64,000 bases of DNA from Sebastes aleutianus (GCA_916700875.1 CAKAKS010000066.1:33017990-33081989), one strand, 5' to 3'; positions 47,073-59,260 are shown, counted from the first letter of the stretch. Numbers and translations are program-made. Notes: a model not told the origin generated them from the sequence alone.

Positions 47073-47556
47073 TTAAAGGTCCAGTGTGTAGGATCTGGCG
47101 GTATCTAGCAGTGAGGGGAGGAGATTGCAACCAACTGAAGCCTCTTCTCGTGTGCCAAGCGTATTGGAGAACCACGGTGGCCGACGCGATAACGCGAATG
47201 ACCCTCTCTAGGGTCATCTGAAGCGAAGCCAGTGCATAGAAGTGAGTGGTGAAGCAAGAGACAGAGAGAGCGGCGGCAACGGGAGCGAGTAACGTTATCG
47301 ACTCCGGCCCAAGCAGGAAACGTTAACAGAGTTTGGTTTGTCCGTTCTGGGCGACTGTAGAAACATGGCAGCGCAACATAGCGGACTCTGTGGAGAGGGC
47401 ACCCGCTCCTTTTGTTGCTATAAATGTCTCATTCTAAGGTAAAGAAAACACTATTCTTATTATCAGATGATTATACACTAAAGAAAACACTTATTAATAT
47501 CATATACCATTTCTGCCGATAGATCCCCCTAATCGTTACACACTGGTCCTTTTTAA
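47073..47556. mobile_element. TTAA-flanked element, about 484 bp
   Basis: Left TTAA then AGGTCCAGTGTGTAGGATCT; right CGTTACACACTGGTCCTTT then TTAA. The ends pair as AGGTCCAGTGTGTA/TACACACTGGTCCT. No coding capacity. Confidence 0.8.
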
Positions 47557-49350
47557 AGAGTCCTCATTGCAACCCACCAAATGGAAATTGATATCACTGT
47601 ATTACTTCTCGTCCTTCTTCTTCTCCTGTCCAGTTTTTCTTATTCCTTTTTCCAGCATTTGTCTGTCGTCTGTTTGCTTTCCTGTTTGTTTTGTTCTTGT
47701 GCTCCTCTTCTCCTCGTTGCTATGATTCAAAGGTTTTGTCTGCAGCACTGGAGTCAGCACACTGACATATGAGAATGTGACACTGGAGCCGTCCTCAATC
47801 ATGCACTTTCACCCCTGCTGGTACTAACATTTCCTTTTAATGCAAGTGAGATGGATGTAGAGTGACTTAAGCTGTTTGAGCTGTTTATTACTATGAAGGT
47901 TTCTGGGAGAATTTCAGGTACACGTTCACCTGTTTTTATTCTACGTTCATTATTATTTATTAAACAAAACAAAGGATCCATTTTGCTAAAGTAATATCTT
48001 GTGTTAGTGTTTCCCATTTCTGCATATTGTCATTAAATTCCTCTTAAAAGCTTTATCTCTACAGCAGCTTGTCATTTAACCATATCATGACCAAACCGTA
48101 TCAGTTTTTGTCCTCAACATATAGAAACATGGCCAAGAACTTTTTTTTTAATCCTGTCAATTTGGTGCTTAACACCGTGGTCCAAATTATCAAAAATGAT
48201 TTTCTCAGTGCATCACATTGTACATCTTAATATCAATTCAAACAACTCAAAATAAACCCGATATATTAAACTATGTATAATGGTATAATGGCCAGGTACC
48301 TCAGAAGAAATGTCGAAGGTTTGCATTTTGTGTTAACAGCATTTTGTTTGTGTGTTTGTTAAACAGCCTCCAATGGAGTGTTACAATGGTGTAAAAATAA
48401 AGAGTTGATGTGTTATAACTGAGTGATAACACACATTTATTTACCTTTGTGTTAATTCCCTTATTTATTTACTCTGTTTAATTTTCCCTTTTAAAATGTA
48501 TTTATTTTAGCATTTATTATTTATTTTGTATTTATTTGTTTACGTTTTCATTCGTTTTTTTATATATATTTATTTTTTTAAATGTGTCTATTTATTTATT
48601 TATGCACAATTTTCCCTTAGCATTTCACCCCTTATTTCTTCCCCAAACGTATTTAGTACAGCGGGTCGTCGACCTGCAGCTGCTTGTACCGGTACAGGTG
48701 TGCAGATCAACCGTTATCAATGGCTACATTTATTTTTAATATTATTTTTGCTATATTTTATGACTTGTTTATTTATTTATTGAGTCATTAATGTCTTTAT
48801 TCATTTATTTCTCTATTTTGGCAGGTTCCGTCCTCCACACCTTAAGGTCCTTTGGAATGATTACTCTATTTATTTCAGTTCTAAATGTTGAAACAAATTT
48901 TGAAGCCAAATTTGAAGCGACATTTTTGATGAATATGATCTCATTTTAATGTATATTTTTGCAGTGTTTTTAGGCATAGCCTAACGTATTCATGTCGTGA
49001 GCCTATTGATATGTAATTTATTAATAATTTCTGTAAATGTATGTGGAGTCATTGTGAGATGAAACGCACAAACGTTCTCATGTCAAAGAACTACAAATAG
49101 ATGCAGCCGGGCTACAAACCTCAGATAGATAACCTTTGTGGTTCAGGAACCCCCAATTTAGATTTAATACAGCATCATGAAACTATTGTGCAGCATCATG
49201 AAACTATTGTGCAGCCATAATCATAAGTGAAACCACAAAAGGTGTTTCTATTTCGTTCTGATTCTTTTAACTTCATATACAGTATATTACAATAGACAGG
49301 GCCGGCTGTAGCCCTTTTGGTGCCCTATAGGCAAAATTCGGATTTGGAAA

Positions 49351-49415
49351 CTTTCTGTCTTTCTGTCTTTCTGTCTTTCTGTCTTTCTGTCTTTCTGTCT
49401 TTCTGTCTGTCTTTC
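49351..49415. repeat. (CTTTCTGT)n microsatellite
   Basis: Eight tandem 8-bp units directly joined to a truncated hAT-like end at 49415-49488. Confidence 0.88.
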
Positions 49416-52400
49416 CGATACCCGATCGAGCTACTTGAGTCAGTATCGGCCCAATATCTGATCCGGTATTGGTATCGGTGCATCCCTTGTATGAGTAATA
49501 TGAATAAAAAAGGAAATCTATTTTTTATTTAAGCAGATGTATGCCCATACCCAACCATATACAACCTTTTTGTTAATGGTTGAAATATTTATTTTTAATG
49601 ATATTTGACTATAGGTTGGTCACAAAATAATATAACAATCTGTGTTTTAGCTGTCGGGTTTCTATCTCTTGTCCTTCACTTTGTCCTGTACACAGGCACT
49701 GTTTTTTTTTCATTAGGGCTTTGAACTATGTTTATATCCAAACCGCCCTCCATTTCCAATTCATTTCACTACCACAGTCCTGCATGACTCCTTCTGTACA
49801 GCTGATGATGGTGGATCATAAGGCTGACTGACCTTCACTTGTGATAAAAAAGCTGAACTACCTGAACTGTGTCAGCCGGGGTCACTGCTCCCCTTCATCT
49901 GAACAGAGCAACCCCAGTGTGTGCAGGAGTGGTCCTGAAGGTCCTGATCCTCATCATCCCCCCTCATGATGTCACAACATCTGGTTCAAAACCCACGGCA
50001 TGACATCACAGGAATCTGATTATAACCCACTCTTTAACATTTGAGCTACCAATTAAAATATGCCATTACAACATCATATGGGCAGTTTTAAATCAGTCTA
50101 TGACCTAATTTAAACTCAGCATCACATTGGCCAGTTTTAACCCCACATCCCCCATTGTATGACATCACCTCCCCCCCTTACTGCTCCAGCTGGCAGGACT
50201 CCACTCCATAATTTACTGATCACTTTAACCCCTCCAAGCTATACAACCTCTCTCTCTCTCTCCCTCTCTCTTTAAGTCAGAGTTATGTCATTAGGCCAGA
50301 ACTTTTTTTCACCCCCTCTCCTCTTCAGTGCACGAGTATTTCTATAAGTGGAAAAGTTTTTGCAGCCGCACTTTTTGTTCATTTTTTTTTCATCATGCTG
50401 TGTAAGTAGCCTAGTTTTGTTCCATTTCTATCATTTCTTTTCATTTTTGCTAAAAGGCGTTTGAAGGAGGCTGAAGTGAGGAGGAATATCGACGCATTTA
50501 AAGACCCACTCCTCATCGCGGGTGGTATGTTGTCTCTTCATTGTGAATATGATGTTTTTTTCCTGTGCATACATACATGGATGTTGAGTCGGTTATTAAC
50601 CCACTCTGATGTGCTCGTTTGCAGAAGTAACAAGTGTTTCTGAGCTGCATTTTTTATTTTTTTTTATTTTAGCTATAGCTTATATATATATATATATATA
50701 AAACAGCTGGAAGTTGCATAAACATGTTATTTATGGATTTTACTAAAATAGAAGATTATGTATTGGTGACTATAAGAGATTTAGGTATTTACCTCTGCAA
50801 CAGAGATCGAGGCTGTCGCGTGGATGTAAATCTAAAGTGTGTATTCGCACCCGGTTAAAGTGCTGTTTTTGTCACCTAAAGCAATCATCCCAGTGGCCTC
50901 AGTCACAGCCCCCTGCTGTGATCTGTGTGTCTTGCTGTAGATAAACAGCCTTATCTTAATGTACATCTAACGATGCCTGCTCTGATGGCTCTGATAGCTC
51001 TGATCGCTGTGGGCTGGCCTGGCCGGGTGACCACGTGGACTACAGTAACAGTCACAACAGAGGCAGAGCAGAGCAGAGGAGAGCTCAGTACAGTACTGAC
51101 TGACTGACTGACTGACTGACGGGGGGGGGGGGGGGTCATACAGCTCTACAGAAGAGCCAAAGTGTTGATTGAAGCACGTGTGAAGCTGGCAGAGCGCATG
51201 CCGTTGTCACGCGCATCTGTGTCATTAGGTAGTGCCCAGTGATGTTTAGTCTATTTCACACTGAGGCCGGTCATTCACAGACCTTTACCTGCAGGTCTAG
51301 CTTTAAATGCTGGCTACCTTTTCCCCAACTAATGCTCCACTGTCTCAGTGGACAGGTGGAGGAACTGCAATCTGCCTTCACAGCTAATAACATTACTTCA
51401 AATAAGCTAACGGTACACCATGGAAACCCATTTGGTAAGTTTTTTGTCCAAAACAAATACGTTTGGTAGCATAAATTATACTTACATGTGCAACAAAAAT
51501 GAATAATGAGGCCACAGTGTTATTCTGTTAATATTACATGTTAATAACGTAGGCTGTGTGCTAGCCAGCTAGCAAAGCTGCAAACAAGATAACGTTAACG
51601 TTTAATTTTAGGTAGCAAAAACAAAAGTTAGGTTTACATATTTAGTTTTATCCTATAGCGTGTTTGGGGACATTATTTGTTACTGGGCATGTCTCATTTG
51701 ATTTATTTTAATTGTAAATGTCAGTTATAGCTCAGGCCAGAGACACAAACAGCCACAAACAGCAACAAGTTCATTCTACCACAACTGAAAGCTAATTAGC
51801 GTTTTTCCCGCCTTGAAAGGCCACGCCTGAGCTGCAAGGTTTCACTTTTTTAAAATCCATATTAATTTAAATCCATGTTAATGCATAAGCCCACAGGGTA
51901 ATGCTAAATGAAAGTAGCCTACATATTTTATAGTGGCTTCTACCCTCCAGCTGCATTGCTGTTAAAATCTAAAAGAACCTGCTCAGTGCCGGCTGTGAAG
52001 GCAGCAGCAGCAGAGAAACATTGGCTTCTCTCAGCACAATTCACTTTATAGACGGTTGACTGGAGCGTGTGACCACAAGACAAAGAGGACTGTCCCTGGC
52101 ATCAACTTATCACCCCCCCCCTCTTTCATTCAGGGAGACACAAGCCCCCCGTCCATGTGGGGTCTGCCATTAAAACATGGTATCTTCTCAAACTACTCAC
52201 GTAGGCCTGTATGGCTGTGAGCCAACTGCATGTGCAGCACTGACAGCTGTGTTTGGAAACCAGACAGGATCCAGACGGTAATCAGGGACTTCAGACTGAA
52301 CTCTAATATGAGGCAAAGCATCTAGTATTATCAAATACTGCACAGCCAGTTATACCAACTATGTAAGTTCATGCCGGTTGTGAAGTGACATCTGACTAGA

Positions 52401-53062
52401 TAACATTTGGTTATATCTGATAAATGATAAATGTAATATGACAGTATAAACCATTGCCTTAAATAGAGCATTGTGTGAGTTTTCAAATTTGCTTCATCTT
52501 TATTTCTTAGTTGACCTCATTACCTTTGAATAGAATAAAACAGAATAGAGACTTTATTGTCATTGTCATTGAAAACAACGAAAAACAGTTTAGCAGCTCT
52601 TTGCAGTAAAAGCAAACATTAAAAGCAACCATAAAAACATTCAAATCATTGCAGATATCCCTCTATCGCTCCGGTGAGAAGGCATACACACACAAAAAAC
52701 ATACATAAACTGCCAAAACGAGAGCGCTGGGCCGCTGCGTCTAACCGCACCGCCATCTTGAAATGCTTTATGCTTTATGCTTTGCTTTATGTAATGGACA
52801 CTACAGCATGATCAAAGCACATTCTGATGGCGTGTATGTGTAGTTTACATGCTGGGATACTAGTATATATATCACCTATGGGACCTGTAGTGACCGCAGA
52901 AAATTCCAGTGCCTTTCAGTGGGATTGATGTGCACTGAGTTTAGCTCGTGCCCCTTTCCTGGGTGCAAACATTGGATGAGTGACATTCAAAAGATGGAAA
53001 AAGCAAGAAAAAAATAGACCAGGGGAACGTTTTGTGTTTGTATGGGTGTTATATATTCATAC

Positions 53063-53734
53063 TTAAAGCTGAAGTAGGCAAGATTGGAGCAAATATGATT
53101 TTAAAAAGTTATTTTTATAAAACGGTCGCTATATCCTGACACTAGTACATAAAACAGGTAATCTAAAAAAACAAACAAACATGTTTCTCTGTGTCCTCCG
53201 GTGCTCCTAACGGCATCTGCAAGATTTCACATACCGGAGGGAAGAAAAACAGTCAGAGCCGACCTGTAGTCTGCCGTCCAGCTTCCGCCTATGAAAGCCG
53301 GCTGTCAATCACTGGCGTACTCCGACCAAACGGTCAAACTAGGCAGCGCTGATCAAATATGAATCAATATTCTGTTACTGTAATGCCTATTTCTCGCCTC
53401 AAATGTTTTCAAAATCATCTTGTAGTGTACTGTTTAGCTGTAAAATGAGAAAGTTTGTAACCCGGCCGCCATGTTGAAATAGCTTGAGGAAATACCAAGC
53501 ACCGCCCACCAGTCGGAGCACAGCCAATAAGAACACTCTCTCTCTGAAATGACCTGTGATTGGTCAAAGTCTTCCCTCACTGGCTTAGATTTTTTAAAGC
53601 CTGAAGACAGAGCCATGAGGAGGTGCAGAAGTCTAGTTATCTCTCAGAACACTTGAATTACAATATGCTGAAAGGTTATAATGGGATTTTTGCCCAATGA
53701 TGCCCAAAAAAATGTTGCCTACTGAAGCTTTACA
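53063..53734 (-). mobile_element. TTAA element family B, full length
   Basis: TTAA then AGCTGAAGTAGGCAAGATTG at the left; TTGCCTACTGAAGCTT then TTAC at the right, one base off TTAA. The interior is the reverse complement of 30578-31094 and 58093-58740. Confidence 0.8.
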
Positions 53735-54420
53735 GGTTGAAGTGCAAATTATTACTTTTGCATCAAAGGCATTTATTTACTCTTTAAATCAAAGTTGATA
53801 CAAAACTTTCAATAAGTGGTGTGTTACAATTTCTCCAGCCAAGCCAAAGCTTCCTAAAGTAAATTAATACATTCATCGTAGACCTTCATACTTGATATTT
53901 CCGCTTATTGTACTCATGTGTTTGTAGTACTGTATTTCCTCAATGCATCAGTGTATTGACATTTTGTTTCTTCACACATGTAGAGGAACCCCCCCTGGCC
54001 ACTATCACACCAAATTTGGGATCAATCAGAGCTTGCATTATGAAATCAGCTTAGGTGTATCATCTCCCATTCGTCCTGGCTTTATGCTGCACTTCTTTTT
54101 ATTTATGTGGTGTGTCACAAAAACTGTCAATTTAACCACTTTTGCAGTAAAATATTTGTATATAAAGAATCCATTTCATAGGAGACCTAAGAGAATATCA
54201 CAAATAACACATTGTTGTGCTTTGTTCTCTTAGAGATACACCAGTGTTAAAGAAAAAAAACAACTAGTTGGCTATATAACTTGTTATGTTTATGGCACAT
54301 GTATGTTCAGATATTTTATGGTCCCCACTGGAAACCTAGAAAAGAAATGTGAATGGATACTTTTTTGGGGCATTCTAGCATTGATTAAAAATGTTTTGTT
54401 TTATCCCTTTGTCTTTCCAG

Positions 54421-54866
54421 ATTGTACCCAGGCCGTGCAGACACCACCATGACTCCCCAGGCTCCAGCTACGCTACCCAGACTGTGGTGGACCGCCAACC
54501 ATCCCAAAGGGTAGCTGGGAAAGATGGACTCCATACTGCAAGTTACCACTGAAATTCTCCAGGGCCACCCGGGTGACCAAGACCACAATATAATATCATA
54601 AAGCTGTCCCTGGAGGGCTCAGACTAGAAGACAAGATGAACATGAAGCTAACTTTTTGGCAACAGCCCACAGAGTCAAGGGGATTGAGGCTTTCTCCAGC
54701 TGGTTTTAATATCTAGATAGACAAAGTCGACAGCAGAGACTGATCCGAGACAAGTCATCTACCTGCCAAACTTTGTTTTAAACTTTTTAAACTTCACTGT
54801 GTTTACCCGTGTTTTTCAATCTTGCTAATTTAAGAGACAGAATAGACATAAGTGAGGACAGTCACC
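54421..54866 (+). promoter_or_regulatory. 5'UTR part of CXXC exon with three upstream ORFs
   Basis: Begins after a strong acceptor (GTCTTTCCAG at 54411-54420). It contains short ORFs starting at ATG 54449 (21 codons, good ACCACCATG context), at the ATG in AAGATGGACTCC (25 codons) and at the ATG in AAGATGAACATG (26 codons). All stop before the main start. An in-frame TAA at 54849-54851 precedes the main ATG, so this part is untranslated with respect to the CXXC protein. Such uORFs usually damp translation. Confidence 0.65.
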
Positions 54867-55232
54867 ATGCCGAGGCCAAGGGCAGGGCCTGGTCTGCCAC
54901 CTGAGGACCTTTATGAGTTCTCCATGGCCGCGGAGGAGGCTCAGTCTCTCCACTTGCACAGGAAATCCTTAGAGACAACGTCTCCTCTGAGCAAATACAT
55001 AGAGACCGAACACCAGCAAGCGGGGCTCTTCTCTCTGTCTCCCTTCGATACCTCCCCGGACGCCACTGTCGACCTCCAGAAAAAAAGGAGGAAGAAATGT
55101 GGCGACTGCACTCCCTGCCTTCGGAAAGCGAACTGTGGTACCTGCGCAAACTGTATGAACCGCAAGACGGGCAAGCAGATCTGCAAGCTGCGCAAATGTG
55201 AACGGCTAAAGAAGAGACAGGACGAGTGGGAG
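54867..55232 (+). CDS. CXXC zinc-finger protein of TET/CXXC4/CXXC5 type, first coding exon (gene continues beyond window)
   Basis: 122 codons from an ATG in CACCATGC, just after an in-frame TAA, to a GAG|GTGAGC donor (phase 0). Residues 1-70 are low-homology sequence with LPPEDLYEFSMAAEEAQ. Residues 71-115 form a CXXC domain, CGDC, TPC, NCGTCANC and QICKLRKC, with all eight zinc-binding cysteines at 78, 81, 84, 90, 93, 96, 106 and 111. The short NRKTGKQ loop lacks the KFGG motif of KMT2A, CXXC1 and DNMT1, which places it with TET1/TET3/CXXC4/CXXC5. The early CXXC and the LP..LYEF word near the start recall the TET3 N-terminus, but tet1 or an extra CXXC paralogue is equally possible. The domain binds unmethylated CpG-type DNA in the nucleus. 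No further exon was found in the 8.8 kb downstream. Confidence 0.85.
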
Positions 55233-55265
55233 GTGAGCATGGTACAGATATGTTGCTTATTGTGT

Positions 55266-56025
55266 AAGGGATAATGTACAGCGAGCCGGTCATTGTTTTG
55301 AAATAAACCCAGACGGGGTCATCGCCCTGAAGGATTTTAATTCACATGACCCACTAGCTGTACATTATCCCGCTTATTACATGGCTACTTACTTAAAGGT
55401 CCCATATCATGCTCATTTTCAGGTTCATACTTGTATTTTGTGTTTCTACTAGAACATGTTTACATGCTGTAATGTTAAAAAAAACCTTTATTCTCCTCAT
55501 ACTGTCTGCCTGAATATACCTGTATTTACCCTCTGTCCGAACCGCTCCGTTTTAATGCATTTCAACGGAATTGCAGTGGAATTGCGTTGTTAGGCAACAG
55601 CTTGGGTCTATGTTTACTTCCTCTCAGCTGATGTTATTTACATCCACTGCAACAGGAAATAAAGTGGGACACATTTAGAATGTTTACGTTTAAAACCGCG
55701 TAATGATCTAAATATTGTATATTTGTGACATCACAAATGGACAGAAATCCTAACAGCTTGTTTCAAACGCACAATTTCTGAATACGGGCTGTGTGTTTCT
55801 CTGTATATTGAGCGTTTTGATAGTTTAACAGTATTTATATAGCACTTAAACCTGCTTTTTAATGTAAAAGACATGAGAATCTCACTTTGACAGACACAAT
55901 TTGACACAAAAATGATATCAGAACTGCGCCCATAGCAACAGTCTGTTATACATAGCAACGGTCTGCTATAAAGGAATAACAGACCGTAGAATGCCATAAT
56001 TGACCAGATCAGAATTCAACAAAGT
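55266..56025. repeat. Foldback repeat family D, split by a MITE
   Basis: Begins 34 bp into the intron after the CXXC exon. Arms GGGATAATGTACAGC (55268-55282) and GCTGTACATTATCCC (55357-55371) are exact complements. After the MITE (55393 to about 55891) the repeat resumes with ACACAATTTGACACAAAAAT and ATAGCAACGGTCTGCTATA, as at 41430-41525. Confidence 0.75.
55393..55891 (-). mobile_element. TTAA MITE family A, copy 4 (right end truncated)
   Basis: TTAA then AGGTCCCATATCATGCTCAT at the left. It runs as the reverse complement of copies 1-3 to GAATCTCACTTT near 55891. The last 20 bp and the second TTAA are gone. It is inserted in foldback repeat D. Confidence 0.85.
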
Positions 56026-58092
56026 AATAAACAAAAATATTACTTGTACTGTTTATGGGGAACACTGTTTTAGAGTTAGCATAGTGTTAATAATTTGTGT
56101 TTCAAGGTAGTTTTGGAGTTGCATGACCCATGCTGTCTCAGAGACTCACACTGCAGGAGCATGTTCTGCTTTTAGCCGGCTGGTTGTAGTTGTTGTGCCA
56201 CGCTTGAGGTACTTGAGCAGAAAACTAAAGGAAAGCAGGGAGTGTATCCATTCCATTCACCCACTTGCTGCAGCACTTTCATTATAGACCATTACAGATG
56301 TCACATACGTCTTGTCTTTGTAGCTGCTGGTGCTACTAATTGCATTCTCTATCTGTCAAGCCTAGACCTGCTAGATTGGCTAGACCCTCAGGCTGGGTTT
56401 AGAGTAGGGACGCAAAACCAAACAATAAAAATAACAAACCGTTCAATGACTGTGCAAACCGAACCGTGGGCTTGTTGAACCATATATGCTATAGCATTTA
56501 CCCGAATGGCAAATTAATTGTACTAGAAATTAAATTCCAAAACTCAAATTTATGAATGTTAACATCTACAGTTTAATATTTTACTCTCCCCATGGCAACT
56601 CAACTGCTGTCTCAGCGTCTAGCATGTGAACATTAACTACTGATTAACAGAGCCAGAACAGATGGAAGAGATTGTTCTGCCAACTCAAATATGTTCATAG
56701 AGCACACTTCATACAATGATGCAACACTGTGTGCTTTACAAACATGATTAAACTATGACTGGTTATACTACAACTACTAAAACAAACAAAAGATTATCCA
56801 ATTACAAGGCGTGGCTACTGTAAAAAGCTGCTTTGAAAGATGGCCAAAGCAGCCTTATTGTCATTGACGAGGCTCCCGGAGTTACACTTTCTGATGACAG
56901 GTTGAATCTTGATTATTGCAAACTCTCAAAGCATGAAGGCAACATGCTTTTAGTGATTTTTGGTGGACAAGTTCACAGTCTAACCACAGTTTGAAGCGTT
57001 GTGGAAGCATTTCTCTTTGTTGATGGGATTGTCAAATAGAAACACTTTGTGTATTAAATTGAATGGTGTTTCTGAAATCATGATTTTTAAAAAAAAATGG
57101 CTATTTCTCACTATTTTCTGACATTTCATAGATCAAATGATAAATTGACAAATCAAGAAAATAGTCAGTTACCTTGTTTGAGTGCTGCCACCGATCTATA
57201 CATATATTTTGAGGCGTTCGAGTCTACACATGCTCCAGCCTATGAGGATGCCTCAAACAGAGCTGCAGCTGTATCATAAAGCCTAGTTAGGCTGTCCCCC
57301 ACACACACTAACGTATTTACGTATAGTAGAGATCTTATACACACTTATATCTACCTTTAATGTAGTTAATGTAGTTAATAAACAGAGAGAGTATGAGTAT
57401 TTGCGTGTGATGAGGATACAGATGGGTAACCTTCTTGGTTAATTGTGGTTATAGATCCTACTTAAATATTGTCCTCAAGATAAAGCAGTGAAAAAGTTTT
57501 AGTGTGTTTGAACAGGCTGTGGAGTGGACAGTGTGTGTTTGCATGGCTGAGAGACTGCGAGGGCTACCAAACAGCAGCAGTGGAGAATTCCTGCAGTTGC
57601 CTGGGCTTTGTCCTTTGACCTCTGAGGCTTTCGAATGAGGGTGGGGGTTAACCTTAGGCTAGTTTGTATTTGTGTGTGTGTGGGTGTGTGAAGAAAGAGA
57701 AAGAGTGCACGTTTTTAAAGTGCGCACTTGCGTGCTAATGGAAGTGCACGTGTGTGTGTGTGGCTTTGTGTGTTTGTACGTGCATCAGCGTCTTAAACGG
57801 TGGGGGGGGGGGATGGGCTGTAAAGTCAAGGAGGAGGACGGGAAGGTGCAGTAAATGGTCAGCAGTATTGGAGGAAGAGAAGCAGGAAAAACCAGACTGG
57901 GCTTCTAAAGCACAACCAAGGAATGGACACTTACTGCTCCTCTGAGGGCTGGCAGCCAGCAGAACAAGCACATTGCCACTGTTTATGTTAGCAACATTCC
58001 CATACTAACCAACATTCTCACACAACATGACAACTAAACAGTGTTTCTTTGTATTGCCAACTACTAAAAAGGGCAGGAGCTGTTATATGATA
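56026..58092. other. Intron of CXXC gene, unassigned
   Basis: 2 kb without a recognised exon or repeat family apart from (GT)n-rich DNA at about 57670-57780. A weak open stretch near 57868-57945 (EEEKQEKPDWASKAQP) lacks convincing exon signals. Confidence 0.4.
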
Positions 58093-58740
58093 TTAAAGTG
58101 GCAGTAGGCAGTATATTTTTGGCATCATTGGGCAAAAATTCCATAATAACCTTTCAGCATATTGTAATTCAAGTGTTCTGAGAGAAAACTAGACTTCTGC
58201 ACCTCCTCATAGCTCTGTTTTCAGGCTTTAAAAAATCTAGTCCTTGACAGGAGACTTTGACCAATCACAGGTTTCATTTCATTGAGAGAGCGTTCCTATC
58301 GGCTGTGCTCCGGTCATGTGACCGGAACTTGGCGTTCCTTCACTAGATTTCACAATGGCGGCGGCGTCACAAACTTTCTCATTTTACAGCTAAACCGTGC
58401 ACTACAAGATGATTCTGAAAACATTTGAGGAGAGAAATAGGCATTAACGTAACAGAATATTGATTCATATTTGATCAGTGCTGCCTAGTTCGACCGTTTG
58501 GTCGGAGTTCGCGAGTGATTGACAGCCGGCACTCATAGACGGCAGCTGGACAGCAGACCTCAGATCAGCTCTTACTGCTTGTTTTCCTCCAGTCTGTGAA
58601 ATCTTGCAGATGCCGTTAGGAGTACCGGAGGACACAGAGGCACATGATTTTTTTCAGGTTACCTGTTTCATGTACTACTGTCAGGATATAGTGACCGTTT
58701 TATATCATATTTGCTCCAATCTTGCCTACTTCAGCTTTAA
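58093..58740 (+). mobile_element. TTAA element family B, full length with both TTAA
   Basis: TTAA then AGTGGCAGTAGGCAGTATAT at the left; AATCTTGCCTACTTCAGCT then TTAA at the right. The inverted ends pair over about 18 bp with mismatches. No protein frame. Confidence 0.82.
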
Positions 58741-58814
58741 AAGGGTTGTGCCAGGTGTTTTGAGGGTATAATACAATTCTATAACCAATAATTCTGAAAT
58801 GAAACTTATACATT

Positions 58815-59260
58815 AGGGCCATTATGGCTCTGTTTTCAGGCTTTAAAAAAATCTAGCCCTGACAGAAGTCGGCTATGCTCCGGCTGGTGGACGGTGCTTG
58901 GCATCTCCTCAACTTGATCTCAACATGGCTGCCGGGTCACAAACTTTCTCATTTAACAGCTAAACAGTACCCTACAAGATGTTTCTGACAAAATTTGAGG
59001 AGAGAAATAGGTATTACAGTAACAGAATATTGATTCATATTTGATCAGCGCTGCCTAGTTTGACCGTTTGGTCGGAGTTCGTGAGCTCGTGGCTCTCATG
59101 TACCAGAAGCTGAACGGCAGACTCCAGATGAGCTCTGACTGGTTGTTTTCCTCCGGTCTGTGAAATCTTGCAGATGCCATTAGGAGCACCGGAGGACACA
59201 GAGGCATATGATTTTTTTTTCAGATTACCTGTCTCATGTACTACTGTCAGGATATAGTGA
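58815..59260 (+). mobile_element. TTAA element family B, partial tandem copy
   Basis: Starts in mid-element at GGCTCTGTTTTCAGGCTTTA and follows the same order (ACAAACTTTCTCATTT, GATCAGCGCTGCCTAG, TGAAATCTTGCAGATGCC) to GTCAGGATATAGTGA near 59257. It lies 75 bp after the full copy in the same direction and is more diverged. Confidence 0.72.

Larger units (their letters stand above)
45584..48430 (+). other. Possible AP3M2 3'UTR and downstream DNA
   Basis: Contains element family C copy 2 (46160-46730) and a TTAA element (47073-47556), so the mature 3'UTR may be much shorter. AATAAA at 48396-48401 (in AAAAATAAAGAGTTGATGTG) is a good-looking poly(A) signal; another lies at about 48250. Without transcripts the end cannot be set. 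Confidence 0.35.
48431..54420. other. Intergenic stretch between AP3M2 and the CXXC gene
   Basis: 6 kb with no supported gene. It holds T-rich (TTTA)n DNA at 48460-48790; a (CTTTCTGT)n run at 49351-49415 joined to a hAT end fragment (GGTATCGGTGCATCCCT near 49475-49488); a (TC)n run near 50250; (TA)n near 50680-50700; (CTGA)n plus a G15 tract at 51098-51135; a LINE-like tail at 52540-52750 (ATAGAGACTTTATTGTCATT); and TTAA element family B at 53063-53734. Upstream exons of the CXXC gene may lie here but cannot be recognised. Confidence 0.5.

Noticed and set aside
50461..50524. Possible upstream exon of the CXXC gene (RLKEAEVRRNIDAFKDPLLI)
   Set aside because: A short open stretch with GGGTGGTATG at its end is not a convincing donor, and no family match could be named.
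57868..57945. Possible next exon of the CXXC gene (EEEKQEKPDWASKAQP)
   Set aside because: Faint resemblance to a TET3 segment only; no good acceptor and the frame stops within 26 codons.
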